DNA from: Phocoena phocoena | Taxonomy: Eukaryota; Chordata; Mammalia; Artiodactyla; Phocoenidae | DNA length: 64,000 nucleotides | NCBI RefSeq assembly: GCF_963924675.1 | Contig: NC_089239.1 | Location: 5,569,001-5,633,000, forward strand | Reading direction: 5' to 3' | Shown here: positions 61,171-64,000 of the stretch, piece after piece | Layout of the letters: every line of letters begins with the position of its first letter | How positions within the stretch are numbered: position 1 is the stretch's first letter | Notes under the pieces: generated by a model | What the model saw: the letters and a program-made list of their open reading frames with translations, nothing else | What the model was told of the DNA's origin: nothing | The model's database searches: none | Program-made: the position numbers and the translations under genes

Positions 61171-62315
61171 CTTCTAATTTCTGTCACAACACATTCATTG
61201 TACTATTAAGTTTGTAACAAAGTGTCCAAATGCTTTCCAAAATGGTTGTAATATTGTGCATTCCATCCATCTATGTATAACAGTGGCGGTTGTTCTGAAT
61301 CCTCACCACTTTTGTTACTGCCAGTCTTTTCCATTTTAGCCATTTCAGTTTGTGCTAGTATCTCATTGCAGTTTTAGTTTGTATTTTCCTGATGACTAAT
61401 TATATGGGACAGTATTTCATGTGATTATTGGGCATTCATATGTTTCCTTTTTAAAATGTCTGTTCAAATATTTTGCAAAGTTTAATGGGGTTGTTTGTCT
61501 TTTTATTATATACTTACAGGAATTCTTAATATAAACTATACACAAGCCTTTGCCAGGTTTTCTCCCAGTATGTGGCTTAGCTTTGTGTTTTCTTAATGAT
61601 ATCTTTCAAAGAGTCAAAGTTTTTAATTTGATGAAGTCCAGTTTATAATTTTCTTCTTTGATATATTATGCTACTTGTAGCCTATCTATCCTAAATTTGT
61701 GAAGCTTCCTTGTAAATGTTCTTCTAGAAGTCTACAAATTTTAGTTTTTATGTGTATGTGTATGATCATTTTGAGTAATTTGTGGCACTTTGTAAGTTAA
61801 GGATCAAGGTATATTTTTCTCAAGATATTCAATTGTTCTAGACCCATTTGTTGAAGAGACTGTCCTTCCCCCATTGAATTACCTTGGTACATTTACTGAA
61901 AAACAATTCATGACATACTTTGTGTTCCAATAATCTACATATCTATCCAGTACCAGGTCTCCTTATCCTAATGCACAAAATCAGGTAAAATATATCTTCA
62001 TGTTTGGTTACTTCTTTCTCAAGATAGATTTGGGTATTTTAGGTCTTTATATTTCTATATAAAATTTTAAATCAACTTTTCCATTTCTACCCACCCCCTA
62101 AAAAAAAAAAAACTTGAAATTTTAAAAAAAATCTAAAGATGAATTTATGGAGAATTGAATAGTATACATAATGTGTTTTTCAAACCATGAACATGGTATA
62201 TTGTTCCATTTATTTAGGTGTCTGTAATTACTTAAATTTAACCCTAAGTAGTTCATGTTTTTGGATATTATTGTAAGTTGCATATTTTTTTTAAAAAATT
62301 CAATTTTCAATGCAC
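61171..62315 (-). mobile_element. Old antisense L1 3' part
   Basis: Reversed L1 3'UTR/ORF2 end text: GCTTTCCAAAATGGTTGTAA, AGTATCTCATTGCAGTTTTA, TTTCCTGATGACTAATTATA, TTGCCAGGTTTTCTCCCAGT. It is decayed. Confidence 0.75.
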
Positions 62316-62439
62316 TTTGCAAGTATATAGAAATAAAATTAAATAATGAAAGTTGTTGATTCCTCCTGTAGTCAGCTTAGCATTACTTTGAATGACTGGT
62401 TTATATTTTGGAAAATACCTGCAAAATGCCTAAGTCAAA

Positions 62440-62650
62440 ATTATCAAATAACCAGTAAATATCTGAAAAAGAGGATGCTTATGGTGTTTATTCCAGAAAT
62501 AGAGAAATGTTTCAGTATTTTTCAACATATATCATTAAAGTAACAGAGAGATAAAAATTACAAGATATTAAATATTGAAGAAACATTTGATAAAATGTTT
62601 GGACTAGGAGTAAAAGAATGTTCTTTGATTTCTCAGATTTCTCAATGATA
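62440..62650 (+). mobile_element. Ancient sense L1 RT fragment
   Basis: GTTTATTCCAGAAATAGAGA, TCAGTATTTTTCAACATATA and GAAGAAACATTTGATAAAAT match the decayed L1 RT stretch around GFIPGMQG and AEKAFDK. Confidence 0.6.
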
Positions 62651-63755
62651 AACCACAGTTACCTATGTTACAAAGTCCTCACTTCCAGTCCCATGATGGA
62701 ATTCCATTTTTAAACTACATGTCATAAAAGGCCAATTTCTAAGCCTGGTATTTAGTCTAGGTTTCCATTATACACTGAGTATTGTCCAAATATGTTTTGC
62801 ACTGTAGTAGGCTTTCTCTTTGATTCTAGGTGTTAGAGATTTCCCTTTCACGTCATTGATTTTTGTTTTATTTTCCCCAATGTTAATGTGTTTAATCTTC
62901 CATCTTCACTAAATTCTCTTGATAGTTTTCATTAAAATGTTTATATTGTGAAACATAACACATTCTTCTTAATAATGAAACATGAAAATTAAAAAAGAAA
63001 GAATATCATCTGATTCCTGTAAATATTACAAAGTGTTATATAGTAATAGAATTTGGGATATACTTTAATAATATGCAATTAATGTAATTGAAGACATTAT
63101 ATCTAATTTTATATAGGACATTATATGAGTATCCAGGTATAATAAACTATCAGGAATAACTTATTATTCTATAAACACAACTGATAATTTAATTTTGGGG
63201 GGAAAAGATACATTATTATAGTTACTTTTACAACATACTATTCAAAATATTTAATGTCAAATAAAAATACATATATACACACATATATGTATATATATAA
63301 CACAAAACTTTTACACACACACTGTACCTTCACATATTTACTGGGGTTAGGGTGGAGGAAAGTTTTATACATAAACTTTTAGAACAAATACCAAAGAAAG
63401 TTGGCAGTTGTCAGATTTCACAATATCATAATAACAAAAAACTAAAAAAAAAAAAAAACTGCCAAAATAGAAATAAACTGTCATGACAAATTGTAAAACA
63501 CTGTAAAATATATTAGTGGCTAGGGGTTAACATCATTAATATAAAAGTGCTTACAAATAAAGGGAATAAACAGAAGACTACTTCAACAAAAAGTATGCAT
63601 AAAAGTATAAATCAGATTGTGCAGATATGTAAAATGTTCAGCACATTAATAATAAAACTAATAAAATTGAAACAGATATAAACACTTAGTAATTTGTGCC
63701 TATCCACTTTACTTATTTATTTATTTTTATTTCCATAGGCCAAGAAAAATGTCAT
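62651..63755. other. Intron or intergenic, very AT-rich, no feature seen
   Basis: Contains a TA/CA microsatellite at about 63268-63302. No exon of the ADAM disintegrin domain was recognised. Confidence 0.5.
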
Positions 63756-64000
63756 TTTTTTTTTTACATCTTTATTGGAGTATAATTGCTTTACAATGGT
63801 GTGTTAGTTTCTGCTTTATAACAAAGTGAATCAGTTATACATATACATATGTCCCCATATCTCTTCCCTCTTGCGTCTCCCTCCCTCCCACACTCCCTAT
63901 CCCACCCCTCCAGGCTGTCACAAAGCACCGAGCTGATCTCCCTGTGCTACGCGGCTGCTTCCCACTAGCTATCTATTTTACGTTTGGTAGTGTATATATG
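63756..64000 (-). mobile_element. Young antisense L1 3' end, running out of the window
   Basis: It has a T run, then ACATCTTTATTGGAGTATAA, TTACAATGGTGTGTTAGTTT, CTGTCACAAAGCACCGAGCT and GTGCTACGCGGCTGCTTCCC. It is the least diverged L1 text here and typical of cetartiodactyl L1. Its 5' part lies beyond position 64000. Confidence 0.92.

Overview
This is AT-rich nuclear DNA from a mammal, almost certainly a cetacean. The best evidence is five copies (9 including older variants) of the tRNA-derived CHR SINE (GGCTTCCCTGGTGGCGCAGTGG...), most with intact target-site duplications. The L1 3' ends are also of the cetartiodactyl type. I saw no BovB or ruminant-specific repeat and no Alu, which argues against a ruminant or primate. 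Which whale or dolphin it is cannot be told from the window.

One gene runs through the window on the + strand: part of a testis-type ADAM (a disintegrin and metalloprotease) gene. I place it in the ADAM5/ADAM18/ADAM3/ADAM32 group, with ADAM5 the best guess. Eight exons were found by eye: 2892-2970, 19828-19904, 20368-20546, 28323-28385, 37035-37201, 38296-38377, 48182-48321 and 53756-53942. Their phases join, apart from one lesion, and they encode the later prodomain, most of the metalloprotease-like domain and the start of the disintegrin domain. The signal peptide and early prodomain lie upstream of the window. The rest of the disintegrin domain, the Cys-rich and EGF domains and the transmembrane end lie downstream or are lost.

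The locus looks like a recently broken gene. A run of seven C in the exon at 20368 puts the exon out of frame. The exon expected between 28385 and 37035 (family motif YDYMG...) cannot be found, and that interval now holds a near-full-length sense L1. The zinc-binding HExxHxxGxxH site is replaced, as is normal for non-catalytic sperm ADAMs.

The remaining sequence is intron filled with transposons. 1-2.9 kb: TG microsatellite, a twin-primed (5'-inverted) L1 end and an LTR-like remnant. 4.3-19 kb: stacked antisense L1s, holding a CHR SINE and a solo LTR with a 4-bp duplication. 22-28 kb: MIR, L1/HAL1 ORF1 remnant, two hAT DNA transposons, an MST/MLT1-type LTR and an old L1. 29-35 kb: sense L1 with dead ORF1 and ORF2 and a CHR SINE. 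38.5-47 kb: an antisense L1 carrying a second antisense L1 inside it, plus SINEs. 50-52 kb: an L1 5'UTR made of about 370-bp monomers. 53.1-53.6 kb: a 132-bp-arm near-perfect palindrome around an AT-rich core, just upstream of the last exon. 54-64 kb: old L1, unassigned sequence, an LTR, two SINEs and the 3' end of a young antisense L1 leaving the window.

Nearly all open frames of 60-200 codons in the window lie inside these repeats and are not genes.
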